Shown here: piece by piece, positions 39,499 through 47,278 of the stretch
Numbering within the stretch: position 1 is the first letter of the stretch
Layout: each line of letters begins with the position of its first letter
DNA from: JALZVT01 sp039029135
GTDB taxonomy: Bacteria > Pseudomonadota > Gammaproteobacteria > Pseudomonadales > Azotimanducaceae
Reading direction: 5' to 3'
Length of the DNA stretch: 64,000 nucleotides
Assembly (NCBI GenBank): GCA_039029135.1
Contig: JBCCGT010000011.1
Location: 104,994 to 168,993, forward strand
The notes under the pieces: generated by a model
What the model saw: only the letters and a program-made list of their open reading frames with translations
The model's database searches: none
What the model was told of the DNA's origin: nothing
Program-made: the position numbers and the translations under genes

Positions 39499-40725
39499 AT
39501 CGCACCGCTGAATGGCTACCTCTTCGGCACGGGAAGCTGGTTCGCTGTCTACGGCATTCACACGGTGCTATTCAGCTGGCTGGTGACCATGGTGCTGCGC
39601 GAATCGCCCGAGAGCATTGGCATCGCGCAAGCTGCACTGCTGTTACCCGCCACGCTGCTTTTGTTGGTGGGCGGTGCGCTAGGCGACCGCTACGGCACGG
39701 CGCGGCTCGCGGTGCTGGCGCAGTGCGGTGCGGTGCTGCCGCTGCTGTGGCTCGGTGCGCTGCTGGTAAACGACGCGCTGACGTTCTCGGGTCTGATTGT
39801 CTATGCGCTGTTGCTGGGTACCGCCAACGCCTTTCTCACACCCGCCCGCGACGGCCTGCTGAATCAGGTCGCCGGGGGCGCAGTCCAGCGGACGGTGGTC
39901 AAGACCTCGCTCGCCCAGTTTGGCTCGCAGATGCTGGGCTTCGGCCTTGCGATGCTGGCCGATACGAATGGACCGGTGCCGCTGGTGGCGCTGCAGATCG
40001 CGCTGCTGCTGCTAGGGGCCTGGACCATCTCGCGGCTGCCCGTCGCATTCACGCCGCAGCCAACCGGCGAGCGATTTTTCCGTGCGATCGGACGCTCGCT
40101 CGCGGAGGGCGCGCGCACGGTCACCGCGCGTGCGGAGATGCGCGACGTGCTGCTGATGAATGCGGCACTTGGGCTGTTCTTCATGGGCTCGTACATCGTC
40201 ACGCTGCCGATTCTCGTGCGCGAAAACTACTCGACCGACTCGACCGCGTTGGCGCTGATGAACATGGTCAACGCCGCTGGCCTGTTCGTGATGATCGCCG
40301 GGCTGCTGCGTTTCGGCGTGGTGGCGCGACCTGGGCGCGCGGTGCTGATCGCACACGTCGTCGGCGCCATCGTGCTGGCGGGCTGTGCGCTGGAGGTGCC
40401 GTTTCCCCTGTTTCTGCTGTTCGTGTTCGCCTGGGGCCTCGCCGGCGGCGTCGCGATGAGCATGTCGCGCACGGTAATGCAGGAGCTGGCGCCGGCGGCT
40501 CAGCGAGCCCGCGTCATGAGCTTCTTTGCGGTAACGATGATGGGCGCGGGGCCGATCGGCGCGCTATTCGCGGGTTATCTGAGCGAGACCCTGGGAGCGC
40601 GCACGGCTCTGGTGGTCTGCTGTGTGTCCATGTTCTCGTTCAGCGCGACCATGCTGCGCGTGTCAGCCGTCGCGCGCCTGACCCTCGACGGCACGGGGGA
40701 GGGACACCAGAGCGGGTCGGGCTAG
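39499..40725 (+). CDS. MFS transporter with no canonical start codon
   Basis: About 408 residues. Protein similarity to MFS permeases clearly begins before the first ATG/GTG/TTG: the first helix reads GYLFGTGSWFAVYGIHTVLFSWLV and is coded from about 39512. The first canonical codon, GTG 39565, would cut this helix in two. Going left in frame to the stop at about 39419, no ATG, GTG or TTG occurs. AGGAG at 39487-39491 is seven bases before an ATC (39499-39501); a CTG is at 39508. The motif GGALGDRYGTARLA is the conserved MFS loop 2-3. Eleven to twelve helices are predicted; substrate unknown. It overlaps the ferredoxin gene tail-to-tail by 4 bp. Confidence 0.82.
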   Translation: MAPLNGYLFGTGSWFAVYGIHTVLFSWLVTMVLRESPESIGIAQAALLLPATLLLLVGGALGDRYGTARLAVLAQCGAVLPLLWLGALLVNDALTFSGLIVYALLLGTANAFLTPARDGLLNQVAGGAVQRTVVKTSLAQFGSQMLGFGLAMLADTNGPVPLVALQIALLLLGAWTISRLPVAFTPQPTGERFFRAIGRSLAEGARTVTARAEMRDVLLMNAALGLFFMGSYIVTLPILVRENYSTDSTALALMNMVNAAGLFVMIAGLLRFGVVARPGRAVLIAHVVGAIVLAGCALEVPFPLFLLFVFAWGLAGGVAMSMSRTVMQELAPAAQRARVMSFFAVTMMGAGPIGALFAGYLSETLGARTALVVCCVSMFSFSATMLRVSAVARLTLDGTGEGHQSGSG

Positions 40726-41036
40726 CGGCCGACGATTCTCACGCGCAGTCCGTCCAGGTCGTCCGTCATAAACACCTGACAGCCGAGTCTCGAGCGTTCC
40801 GTCAGTTCCTCGCAGAAGTCGAGCATGTCGAGCTCCATGTCCTCGGGCTTGCCCACCTTCTCGTACCAGGCTTCCGCGACCTCAACGTGGCAGGTCGCGC
40901 AGGCGCAGGCGCCACCGCACTCTCCGTCGATGCCCTCGAGGCCCTCGTTGACGGCGATCTCCATCAGGCTCTGGGCGGAATCGACGTCTACGACGGATTC
41001 CGTGCCATCGATGTTCTCAAAGGTAACGGTGGGCAT
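40722..41036 (-). CDS. fdx: 2Fe-2S ferredoxin, adrenodoxin type
   Basis: 104 residues from ATG 41036. The cluster ligands follow the adrenodoxin/ISC ferredoxin spacing C-x5-C-x2-C-xn-C: GECGGACACATCHVEV and the last Cys in SRLGCQVFM. An extra Cys lies inside the first loop. It transfers single electrons, for example in iron-sulfur assembly or to a cytochrome P450 or hydroxylase. It is not in an isc operon here, so the isc role is not implied and the symbol is tentative. A good -10 element precedes it. Convergent with the MFS gene, stop codons overlapping. Confidence 0.92.
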   Translation of the reverse strand: MPTVTFENIDGTESVVDVDSAQSLMEIAVNEGLEGIDGECGGACACATCHVEVAEAWYEKVGKPEDMELDMLDFCEELTERSRLGCQVFMTDDLDGLRVRIVGR

Positions 41037-41073
41037 GCAGGACTCTTGGCGTTTCCGGGATAAAGGGCGCGCG

Positions 41074-41079
41074 AGTATA
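41074..41079 (-). promoter_or_regulatory. -10 element of the ferredoxin promoter
   Basis: TATACT on the minus strand, 38 bp upstream of the ferredoxin start, five of six to the sigma-70 consensus. No good -35 was found at 16-18 bp. Confidence 0.4.
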
Positions 41080-41196
41080 GCAAGCCGCATCGGCCTCTAC
41101 AGAGGCGCAGCGCGGCATTGGACAAGTCCGGGCGGGGGCAAATCGCCGCATCGAGAGGGCGGGGCGAGCAGCGTGCCGAGCGGCGGCGAAGCGCGC

Positions 41197-41382
41197 CTAT
41201 TCCGCGGGATCCGCGCGGCGCTGCAGTTCTGCCAGCAGCCGATCCGCGACTTCTTCGAGCAGCCGGGCGTCCGGGTGATTGACGAGCAGTTCGATGGCAA
41301 AATCGCGCAGTTCGCCCTTGTCCTGAGCGTGCAGCGCCGCAACCAGTTCTTCGGTGTTCAGGCGGGTCGTGATTTTCAGCAT
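41197..41382 (-). CDS. Small hypothetical protein, 61 aa
   Basis: Starts at ATG 41382 with a strong GGGAAG ribosome site six bases upstream; the frame extends further, but this start is the best supported. The product (MLKITTRLNTEELVAALHAQ...LLEEVADRLLAELQRR) is predicted mostly helical, with heptad-like Leu spacing and balanced charge, so a small helical bundle or protein-binding peptide is plausible. It has no signal or membrane segment. It lies between the ferredoxin and queF genes, divergent from queF with 59 bp between starts. I do not recognise the family. Confidence 0.6.
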   Translation of the reverse strand: MLKITTRLNTEELVAALHAQDKGELRDFAIELLVNHPDARLLEEVADRLLAELQRRADPAE

Positions 41383-41441
41383 GATCTTCCCTGGGTGTCG
41401 CCCCTGGGGCGTGGCCATAGCGCAGCCTCGCGCTCCGGCGA

Positions 41442-42416
41442 ATGCGCTTGAGCAGGCTGGCGAACGTGACGCCGCCGGACATCTCGTCCGGCACCTGTCC
41501 GGCACCGCACGCGGTAACCTTACCGCAACCCCGGACCTTGTCGCGCCTTATCGAACCTTCGCTGCTGGAGCACGCCCTTTTGCCCGACGCTCATCCAGAT
41601 CATCCGCTCGCAGACACCCTGCTGGGCGCGAACATCGACCCGCCGCAGCATTACGACGAGGCAGCACAGGTGCTGCAGCCCATTTCTCGCGCGCGCGTGC
41701 GGCGCTTCGTCGGTCTGCCCGAGACGTATTTGGGCGTGGACCTTTGGCAGTGCTTTGAATTCTCGTGGCTCGGCCCCAGGGGCGTTCCTGCGGTGCGCTA
41801 TCTGGAGCTGTCGATCCCGGCGGACTCTCCGTCGCTCGTCGAAAGCAAATCCCTGAAGCTGTATCTGAACGCGTTTGCGCTCAGCCGCTTCGACAGCGAG
41901 GCCCACGTGCTGCGGGCCTTGAATGCCGACCTATCCGCTGCGTTTGGCGTCGCTGTCGGCGTCGAACTGCAGACCCTGTCGCAGATGGCGCCGATCGATC
42001 GGCGGCTGCCCGGGGAGTGCATCGATGACGCCGCCATTGAAATCCAGGCGTTCGCCCCCGACGCGGCGCTCTTGACGCCCGTCGCCGCCGAACCGGTCGC
42101 ACGGGTTTGGCACAGCCACCTGTTTCGGCACCTGTGCCCGGTAACCGGCCAGCCAGACTGGGCGTCGATCGTTATCGACTACGCGGGGCCGAAGCTCGAG
42201 GCGGGTGCCCTGCTGCACTATCTGGTGTCGTTTCGGCAACATCAGGGCTTCCACGAGGCGATGGTGGAGCGTCTGTACACCGACCTGCTCGAAGCCTGCG
42301 GCCCCGAGCGCCTGAGCGTGCAGGGGCTGTTTCTACGCCGCGGCGGCATTGGCATCTGTCCGTTTCGCAGTTCTAGCGCAACGCCGGCGCCCAGGCTCAG
42401 GACCGCGCGGCAGTAG
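41442..42416 (+). CDS. queF: NADPH-dependent 7-cyano-7-deazaguanine reductase (QueF, long form)
   Basis: QueF reduces the nitrile preQ0 to the amine preQ1 in queuosine biosynthesis. The protein is the two-domain gammaproteobacterial form. The N-terminal half has VDLWQCFEFSWL and the NADPH-binding motif VESKSLKLYLNAFALSRF; the C-terminal half has the catalytic Cys and Asp in CPVTGQPDWASIVIDYAG, and ends RRGGIGICPFRS. From ATG 41442 it is 324 residues, ~40 longer than E. coli QueF at the N-terminus. That ATG has no ribosome site, and a GTG at 41463 or TTG near 41537 could be the true start. No other queuosine genes are in the window. Confidence 0.93.
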   Translation: MRLSRLANVTPPDISSGTCPAPHAVTLPQPRTLSRLIEPSLLEHALLPDAHPDHPLADTLLGANIDPPQHYDEAAQVLQPISRARVRRFVGLPETYLGVDLWQCFEFSWLGPRGVPAVRYLELSIPADSPSLVESKSLKLYLNAFALSRFDSEAHVLRALNADLSAAFGVAVGVELQTLSQMAPIDRRLPGECIDDAAIEIQAFAPDAALLTPVAAEPVARVWHSHLFRHLCPVTGQPDWASIVIDYAGPKLEAGALLHYLVSFRQHQGFHEAMVERLYTDLLEACGPERLSVQGLFLRRGGIGICPFRSSSATPAPRLRTARQ

Positions 42417-42438
42417 GCTTCCCGTCGCCGGTGAGGTG

Positions 42439-43161
42439 CTAGTCGCCCCTGCGCGGCGCCAGCAGCGTTCTCAGCCAATTCCACCAGCCGTTGCGGCCCA
42501 GCACATAGCGATCGAGTTTCGCCATCTCGTCCGCGAGCGCGCGAGGGTCGCGAAACAGATCTGCGCGCGTCCTCAGCGGTATCTGCGGGTCAAGCGAGCG
42601 CACGGGTCGGGCGGGGTTGCCCGCGACTATCGTGTTGGGCGGTACGTCGTTCGCCACTACGGCGCGCGCGGCAACGATGCTGTTGCTGCCTACGGTGACG
42701 CCCTTCAGAACGCAGGCGCCGTCACCGATCCAGACGTTGTCTTGCAGCACGACGGGCGCGTGGGTACCGACGATCGCCGTTCGGTCGTGTAGATCGTGCC
42801 AGTCCGCGTCCGTGATATAGCTGCCGGCTGCCAGCATGGTGCCGGCGCCGATGCTGACCCGCTGTGCCGAATCGATGCGGACGCCGGGGCAGATCAGGCA
42901 GTGATCGGCGATGTCGATGTGGCCTTGCGCCGGCGGTGTCTGCCAGGTGGTCAACGCGACGGGTCGATCCGCGGCGGCGATGATGTGTGCATTGGCGCCG
43001 ATGCGAATGTCGCGACCGTGCAGGTGCACGTGCCAGGGTTTGAGGACCATAGAGTTGGGTCCGAAGTGCTCCGCCTGTGGTGCGAGGCGCCGCCGAACGT
43101 ACCAGCCCTCCAGATGGCCAAACAGGTTCTTGACGGGCAGCGGTCGGTGATCCTGGCGCAT
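42439..43161 (-). CDS. Left-handed beta-helix (hexapeptide) acyltransferase
   Basis: 240 residues from ATG 43161; a GTG at 43215 would add 18. The core is a run of [LIV]-G-x4 hexapeptide turns (IGANAHIIAA, ICPGVRIDSAQRVSIGAGTMLAAGSYI, VWIGDGACVLKGVTVGSNSIVAARAVV) ending with the common VPPNTIVAGNPARPVRS. The active-site His is probably in ADWHDLHDR. It resembles WcaF/maltose O-acetyltransferase-like enzymes that transfer acetyl from acetyl-CoA to a sugar or a similar acceptor. No polysaccharide cluster surrounds it. It lies just downstream of tRNA-Ser on the same strand. Confidence 0.88.
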   Translation of the reverse strand: MRQDHRPLPVKNLFGHLEGWYVRRRLAPQAEHFGPNSMVLKPWHVHLHGRDIRIGANAHIIAAADRPVALTTWQTPPAQGHIDIADHCLICPGVRIDSAQRVSIGAGTMLAAGSYITDADWHDLHDRTAIVGTHAPVVLQDNVWIGDGACVLKGVTVGSNSIVAARAVVANDVPPNTIVAGNPARPVRSLDPQIPLRTRADLFRDPRALADEMAKLDRYVLGRNGWWNWLRTLLAPRRGD

Positions 43162-43253
43162 AAGACGAGAGCACTCAGCGATGGACGCTCGGCTGCCGAG
43201 ATCCGGCTTCGGCACGGCAGACTAGCTTGGTGGCTGAGCTTGGCGGACTGGCT

Positions 43254-43343
43254 TGGCGGAGAGGGAGGGATTCGAACCCTCGATGGACTTTCGCCCATAC
43301 ACACTTTCCAGGCGTGCTCCTTCGACCGCTCGGACACCTCTCC
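43254..43343 (-). tRNA. tRNA-Ser(GGA)
   Basis: 90 nt with encoded CCA. Acceptor GGAGAGG/CCTCTCC, anticodon loop CTGGAAA (anticodon GGA), a long variable arm (TATGGGCGAAAGTCCAT) typical of tRNA-Ser, and T loop GGG-TTCGAAT-CCC. It lies 32 bp downstream of the SRP RNA gene on the same strand. Confidence 0.96.
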
Positions 43344-43350
43344 AGTACGG

Positions 43351-43370
43351 ACCCCACAAGACGATGGGGT
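43351..43370 (-). terminator. Hairpin between SRP RNA and tRNA-Ser
   Basis: ACCCCA-N8-TGGGGT forms a 6-bp stem directly after the SRP RNA 3' end. There is no U-tract. It may terminate or mark the processing site between the two RNAs. Confidence 0.4.
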
Positions 43371-43375
43371 AGGGC

Positions 43376-43485
43376 GGCGACCCAACCAGCCACACCTCGG
43401 CGCCCGAGTCCGCTGTTGCCGCTGCTCCCTTCCGGGCCTGACGGGGTTCACAACATATCGTCGCGAGGGGACCGGGAGGGTCACC
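43376..43485 (-). ncRNA. ffs: Signal recognition particle 4.5S RNA
   Basis: 110 nt. The hallmark apical loop GTCAGGCCCGGAAGGGAGCA is present, matching the GGAAG/AGCAGC core bound by Ffh. The ends pair (GGTGACCC with GGGTCGCC), giving a single long hairpin of E. coli size (114 nt). It works with Ffh and FtsY to target inner-membrane proteins. Transcribed toward tRNA-Ser. Confidence 0.95.
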
Positions 43486-43534
43486 ATCGAAACGGCACGC
43501 CGCAGCGACCGTTTGCGAGCGGCGCATGCTACCA

Positions 43535-43550
43535 AAGATCGCGCGATCTT
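43535..43550 (-). terminator. Perfect palindrome downstream of pspF
   Basis: AAGATCGCGCGATCTT is a 16-bp perfect palindrome, 23 bp past the pspF stop codon. As RNA it makes a 6-bp stem with a GCGC loop. It could end pspF transcription or serve as an operator upstream of the SRP RNA gene. Confidence 0.4.
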
Positions 43551-43572
43551 GGGTCCCTGTTTCTCGCTCGCC

Positions 43573-44679
43573 TCACTCCTTGTTGGCGAGCAGGTCGTGC
43601 TTCTTGAGCAGGCCGCGGAGCTGGTCGTACGTGAGCCCCAACAGCTCTGCCGCTTTGCGCTGATTGAAGCGCGCCTCCGCCATGCCGGCCTCGATGAGGC
43701 CAATCTCGTAGTTTGTGGTCGCTGCACGCAGGTCGAGCGGCCAGCTTTGGGCGGAGGGCGCAGCGGGAAGGTCCGCGCCGCTTTTTGTGCCATTCGCCGC
43801 ACCGTCCGCCTCGCCGTCCGCCGCACCGGAGGCGCCGTTGGCCTTCCCCCTCTCCTCGCCAGAGGCGCCGTCGCCCGCCGCCGGATCCACCCGTGGCCGC
43901 CAGGGCGAGTCGAAGGCGTCGATGATGATCTCGTCGACTTCCTCGTTATCCGGCGCGCGATAGACGCTGCGTTCGACGACGTTCTTGAGTTCGCGAACAT
44001 TGCCCGGCCAGTCGTAGGCCACCAGCCGCTCGGCGGCCGCGGCGCTGAATCCTGGAAACAGCTCTCGCTCCAGCTCGCTCGCCATGTTGATCGCGAACGC
44101 CTGGGCCAGCAGCAGTATGTCCTCCTGCCGCTCCCGCAGCGGCGGCAGGGTGACGACGTCGAACGCGAGGCGATCCAGCAGGTCGTAGCGAAACTCACCC
44201 GCCGCCGCCTTGGCCGGCAGATCGACGTTGGTCGCGGCGACCAGCCGCACGTCGACCGACAGGGTCTTCTGGCCGCCCAGACGCTCGAATTCGCCGTACT
44301 CGATCACGCGCAGCAGCTTCTCCTGCACGGCGGGCGACGTGGTCGCGAGTTCATCCAGAAACAGCGTCCCGCCATCGGCGCGCTCGAAACGGCCCTTGTG
44401 CGCGCGCGTCGCCCCGGTAAACGAACCCGCCTCGTGACCGAACAGCTCGGACTCGAGCAGCGTTTCGCTGATCGCCGCGCAGTTGACCTTCTGATAGGCG
44501 CCCTCCCAGCGGTTGGACAGGTAGTGGAGGCGGGCGGCGATGAGTTCCTTGCCCGTGCCGCGCTCGCCGACGACCAACACGGGCTTCTCGAGTGGCGCCA
44601 TGCGCGAGATATCATCCAGCACGGCGAGGAAGGCCGGGGCCTCGCCGATCAGTCGTTCGTGGTCTTTGGGTATCGCCAT
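43573..44679 (-). CDS. pspF: PspF, sigma-54 activator of the phage-shock operon
   Basis: 368 residues. An AAA+ enhancer-binding protein without an N-terminal receiver, as in E. coli PspF, which is inhibited by direct contact with PspA. Walker A is GERGTGKE, Walker B GGTLFLDELA, the sigma-54-contacting L1 loop is GSFTGA (usual form GAFTGA), and the R-finger region is LLDRLAFDVVTLPPLRER. The C-terminus is a Fis-type helix-turn-helix (NQRKAAELLGLTYDQLRGLL). A Gly/Ala/Glu-rich linker of ~60 residues between the two is longer than in E. coli. Divergent from pspA. Confidence 0.95.
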   Translation of the reverse strand: MAIPKDHERLIGEAPAFLAVLDDISRMAPLEKPVLVVGERGTGKELIAARLHYLSNRWEGAYQKVNCAAISETLLESELFGHEAGSFTGATRAHKGRFERADGGTLFLDELATTSPAVQEKLLRVIEYGEFERLGGQKTLSVDVRLVAATNVDLPAKAAAGEFRYDLLDRLAFDVVTLPPLRERQEDILLLAQAFAINMASELERELFPGFSAAAAERLVAYDWPGNVRELKNVVERSVYRAPDNEEVDEIIIDAFDSPWRPRVDPAAGDGASGEERGKANGASGAADGEADGAANGTKSGADLPAAPSAQSWPLDLRAATTNYEIGLIEAGMAEARFNQRKAAELLGLTYDQLRGLLKKHDLLANKE

Positions 44680-44866
44680 CGAGCTTCCTTGTTGACGCTC
44701 CGCGGTTTTGGCGCTCGGCGCGACCGGTCTGGTGGACGGTCGATCGCCTGGGGGCTGCGAACGGCCGTCGCCGCCCTGAAGATCGTGCCAAGTGTTGGTG
44801 AGTTTGGCTAATCTGCCGTCTGATCAGTCCCTGGCGTCGCGCCGAGCGCTCTAAATTATCTATATA

Positions 44867-44879
44867 AATCAAATAGATG
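44867..44879 (+). promoter_or_regulatory. Likely IHF-binding site
   Basis: AATCAAATAGATG matches the IHF consensus WATCAA-N4-TTR with one mismatch. It lies within an AT-rich patch 17 bp upstream of the -24 element, the place where IHF bends DNA to bring PspF to sigma-54 polymerase. Confidence 0.5.
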
Positions 44880-44895
44880 TGATGATTCGACAGTT

Positions 44896-44912
44896 CTGGC
44901 ACGGAAACTGTA
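44896..44912 (+). promoter_or_regulatory. Sigma-54 promoter of pspA
   Basis: CTGGCACGGAAACTGTA has the -24 GG and the -12 G with correct 10-bp spacing. It departs from the TTGC consensus at -12 in the same way as the E. coli pspA promoter, which ends TTGTA. Confidence 0.8.
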
Positions 44913-45035
44913 TTAATCGCTGCGGAAGCCGCCGTAGCAGCAAGCAAACGCAGGCTGGCAACACCAACGGCGCCTCCGGAACTGACCACGAGGCGCAAAG
45001 AGGCGGCAACCGCCGTAGCTTAACGGAGAATCGAC

Positions 45036-45731
45036 ATGGGCATTTATTCGCGACTTTCGGACATCGTGAACTCGAACATCAACTCACTGCTGGATCGGGC
45101 GGAAGACCCGGAAAAGATGGTGCGGCTGATCATTCAGGAGATGGAAGAGACCCTGGTTGAGGTGCGGACCACCTCGGCACGGGCGCTGGCGGACAAGAAG
45201 GAACTGACGCGCAAGGCGGAATGGATGCGCGAGGAGTCAGCCGAGTGGGTCCGCAAGGCGGAAGTGGCGATCAGCAAAGGCCGCGACGATCTGGCAAAGG
45301 CCGCGCTGGGTGAGCGCAACAAGGTCGATGAGGCTGCAGCCGCGGTCGAGGAAGAACTCGGCCACCTTGATGCGACTCTGGAAACGCTGGCGTCCGACAC
45401 GCGCGCGCTGCAGGCCAAGATCAAGGATGCAAAGGCCCGGCAGAATGCGATCATTGCGCGCGGCCAGGCGGCACAGACCCGGCTGGGCGTCCGGCGCCAG
45501 CTCTCGGAACACAACATCGACGATGCCATGGCGCGGTTTGAGGCCTACGAGCGCAAGATGGACGATCTCGAGGGCCAGATTGAGGCCTACGACATGGTGC
45601 AGAAGACGCTGGCAGACGAGATCGACGATCTGGAGAATGACTCGACGCTCGACGATCAGCTGGCGGAGCTTAAGCGAGACATCGGTACGCGCGACGGCGC
45701 AGGTCAGGGTAACAACGGCACCCAGGCCTGA
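45036..45731 (+). CDS. pspA: PspA, phage-shock membrane-stress effector
   Basis: 231 residues, close to E. coli PspA (222). The N-terminus MGIYSRLSDIVNSNINSLL is the membrane-binding amphipathic helix; EDPEKMVRLIIQEMEETLVEVR is the family signature. The rest is a long coiled coil up to the Asp/Glu-rich end. PspA inhibits PspF in unstressed cells and forms membrane-stabilising ESCRT-III-like assemblies under stress. It is first in the psp operon behind a sigma-54 promoter. Confidence 0.96.
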   Translation: MGIYSRLSDIVNSNINSLLDRAEDPEKMVRLIIQEMEETLVEVRTTSARALADKKELTRKAEWMREESAEWVRKAEVAISKGRDDLAKAALGERNKVDEAAAAVEEELGHLDATLETLASDTRALQAKIKDAKARQNAIIARGQAAQTRLGVRRQLSEHNIDDAMARFEAYERKMDDLEGQIEAYDMVQKTLADEIDDLENDSTLDDQLAELKRDIGTRDGAGQGNNGTQA

Positions 45732-45850
45732 ATCGCGGCCTCGATGGATTGCGAACGTCGTTTCATTACCGACATCCGCCGCGGCCAGCGCCGCGGCTAC
45801 GGTGTCGAGCAGGCTGCAGCGGGTGCAGCAACTAAACAGCGGAGCCTCTA

Positions 45851-46159
45851 ATGGACGGTATGGTGGTGGCTTTTTTTGTCCCAACCCTGGTTTTTATCAT
45901 CTTCGTCCTGCCGCTGTGGCTGTTCATGCACTACCGCACCAAGCAGCGCACGCTGAATTCGCTGACCGAAGCGGAGCGAGACGACCTAAAACTGATGGCG
46001 GTTAACGCCGAGCGCATGCTGGAACGCATCGCGACGCTGGAAGCGCTGCTCGACGAAGAGGCGCCGGACTGGCGCAGCAGCGCAGACGCCGCCGTCAACG
46101 GGCGCGGCGGCGCACGGCCGGCCGCAACCCGCCAGGCAATGAACGGAGAACGCGCCTAA
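45851..46159 (+). CDS. pspB: PspB
   Basis: 102 residues; GGAG six bases before ATG 45851. One membrane helix (FFVPTLVFIIFVLPLWLFMHY) and a short cytoplasmic coiled region (SLTEAERDDLKLMAVNAERMLERIATLEALLDEEAPDW) match PspB, which helps PspC sense membrane damage and release PspF from PspA. It is longer than the E. coli protein (74) because of a polar Ala/Arg-rich tail. Its stop codon overlaps the pspC start (TAATG). Confidence 0.93.
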   Translation: MDGMVVAFFVPTLVFIIFVLPLWLFMHYRTKQRTLNSLTEAERDDLKLMAVNAERMLERIATLEALLDEEAPDWRSSADAAVNGRGGARPAATRQAMNGERA

Positions 46160-46893
46160 TGGCCAGCACGACGGGAAGCAACCGCGGCAGGCGTCCGCAG
46201 ACCGACCACGAATTCGATCGCGCCATGCGCCGGCTCGAAGACGCCGTGCGCGACCTGGGCAGCACCGGGCGCGAGACGCTGGCCGATCGCGCCGCGTCGT
46301 TCCTGGAAGACGCGGCCGATAAGCTCAAGCAGGAGGCCCGCGGCGGCGCTGACGACGCGCCGCGGGGCGGCGGCTATGCCGACGACGGCGAGCGTCGGGG
46401 CGTATGGGGCCGATCGGCGGTCGTCGCTCGACCTGGCCGCGATCCCTATCTCGGTCGCGTCGGTGGCGTCTGTGCCGGCTTAGCGCCTTATCTGGGCGTG
46501 CAGATCTGGGTGCTGCGCTTCATTGCCGTTAGCTGTCTGATCTTTATGCCGCAGGTCATTTTACCGGCCTACTTCATCGCCTACTTCGTACTCGACGAGG
46601 TCGAGTACGACGGGGTGGAGGAGCTGCCCGCGCGATCCCGCCGCCGCTGGCACAAGCGACGGGTCAAGCGCGCGCGCCGCAGCGCCCGCGCCAGCCGCGT
46701 GGCCGACGTTGAGATACCGAGCCGGCGCGCTTCGGCTGGTCGCAGCGCCAAGCCTGAGCCTTCGGGACAGACGCTGCGCTCGGTGCGCGGCACGCTGGAC
46801 GAGGCGGAGCGCCGGCTGCGCGAAATGGAAGGTGCTGTGACCTCGGATCGCTTTCAGCTGCAGCGGGAACTGAACGCGATCGATCGGCGCTAA
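46159..46893 (+). CDS. pspC: PspC with N- and C-terminal extensions
   Basis: 244 residues against ~120 in E. coli. The PspC domain is at residues ~90-155: PYLGRVGGVCAGLAPYLGVQIWVLRFIAVSC and a second hydrophobic helix ending VLDEVEYD. The ~90-residue N-terminal extension is charged (FDRAMRRLEDAVRDLG) and partly coiled. The C-terminal part is very basic (SRRRWHKRRVKRARRSARASR) followed by a coiled coil (LDEAERRLREMEGAV). PspC is a membrane stress sensor that binds PspA. Translationally coupled to pspB. Confidence 0.93.
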   Translation: MASTTGSNRGRRPQTDHEFDRAMRRLEDAVRDLGSTGRETLADRAASFLEDAADKLKQEARGGADDAPRGGGYADDGERRGVWGRSAVVARPGRDPYLGRVGGVCAGLAPYLGVQIWVLRFIAVSCLIFMPQVILPAYFIAYFVLDEVEYDGVEELPARSRRRWHKRRVKRARRSARASRVADVEIPSRRASAGRSAKPEPSGQTLRSVRGTLDEAERRLREMEGAVTSDRFQLQRELNAIDRR

Positions 46894-47003
46894 GCGCCTG
46901 TGCCGGGCTAGCACCGACGAGGACGGTCGGGCGACGACCAGCGAACGGCGGATCGAAAGGCGCTAGATCTACTATCAACGAAAACCAAGGAGCCGTGGAT
47001 TAG

Positions 47004-47228
47004 ATGAGCGACGTTTTCATCATGGTCATGTTCATCGTGCTGGTCGCCGTCGGCGGCAGCGTCATCAGCGACTATCTGAAGACCCAGCGACGGCTAGCGG
47101 ACAGGCGCGGCCTCAACGATGACGAGCATGATCGCGAGTTGGCAGACCTGCGGGCGCGCGTCGAAGTCCTGGAGCGTATCGTGACCGATCAGGGGTACAG
47201 CCTGCGCAGGGAGTTAGACGCGCTGTAG
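47004..47228 (+). CDS. Small PspB-like membrane protein at the end of the psp operon
   Basis: 74 residues: one membrane helix (FIMVMFIVLVAVGGSVISDYL) and a charged coiled coil (DRELADLRARVEVLERIVTDQG). Size and layout resemble PspB, and similar short genes often close psp operons in gammaproteobacteria. It begins 110 bp after pspC with AAGGAG upstream. I infer it acts with PspB/PspC; a specific name is not justified. Confidence 0.8.
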   Translation: MSDVFIMVMFIVLVAVGGSVISDYLKTQRRLADRRGLNDDEHDRELADLRARVEVLERIVTDQGYSLRRELDAL

Positions 47229-47243
47229 CGACAAACGGTCGCT
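47227..47243. terminator. Hairpin at the end of the psp operon
   Basis: AGCGAC-AAACG-GTCGCT, a 6-bp stem that overlaps the last stop codon, between convergent genes. A second self-complementary pair TCGCGA lies at 47258-47276. There is no T-run. Confidence 0.4.
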
Positions 47244-47278
47244 GGCCGAGCGCCATTCGCGAAGACAGCCTCGCGATG

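Larger units (their letters stand above)
44680..45035. other. pspF-pspA divergent control region
   Basis: 356 bp without a gene. An AT-rich core (44850-44925) holds the likely IHF site and the sigma-54 promoter. The stretch 44700-44850, where upstream activator sites for PspF should lie, shows no repeat I could confirm. The pspA leader (from about 44924) is ~110 nt and ends in GGAG-like sequence before ATG 45036. Confidence 0.6.

Noticed and set aside
42796..44811. 671-codon plus-strand frame
   Set aside because: It runs antisense through the acyltransferase, tRNA-Ser, SRP RNA and pspF, all well supported on the other strand.
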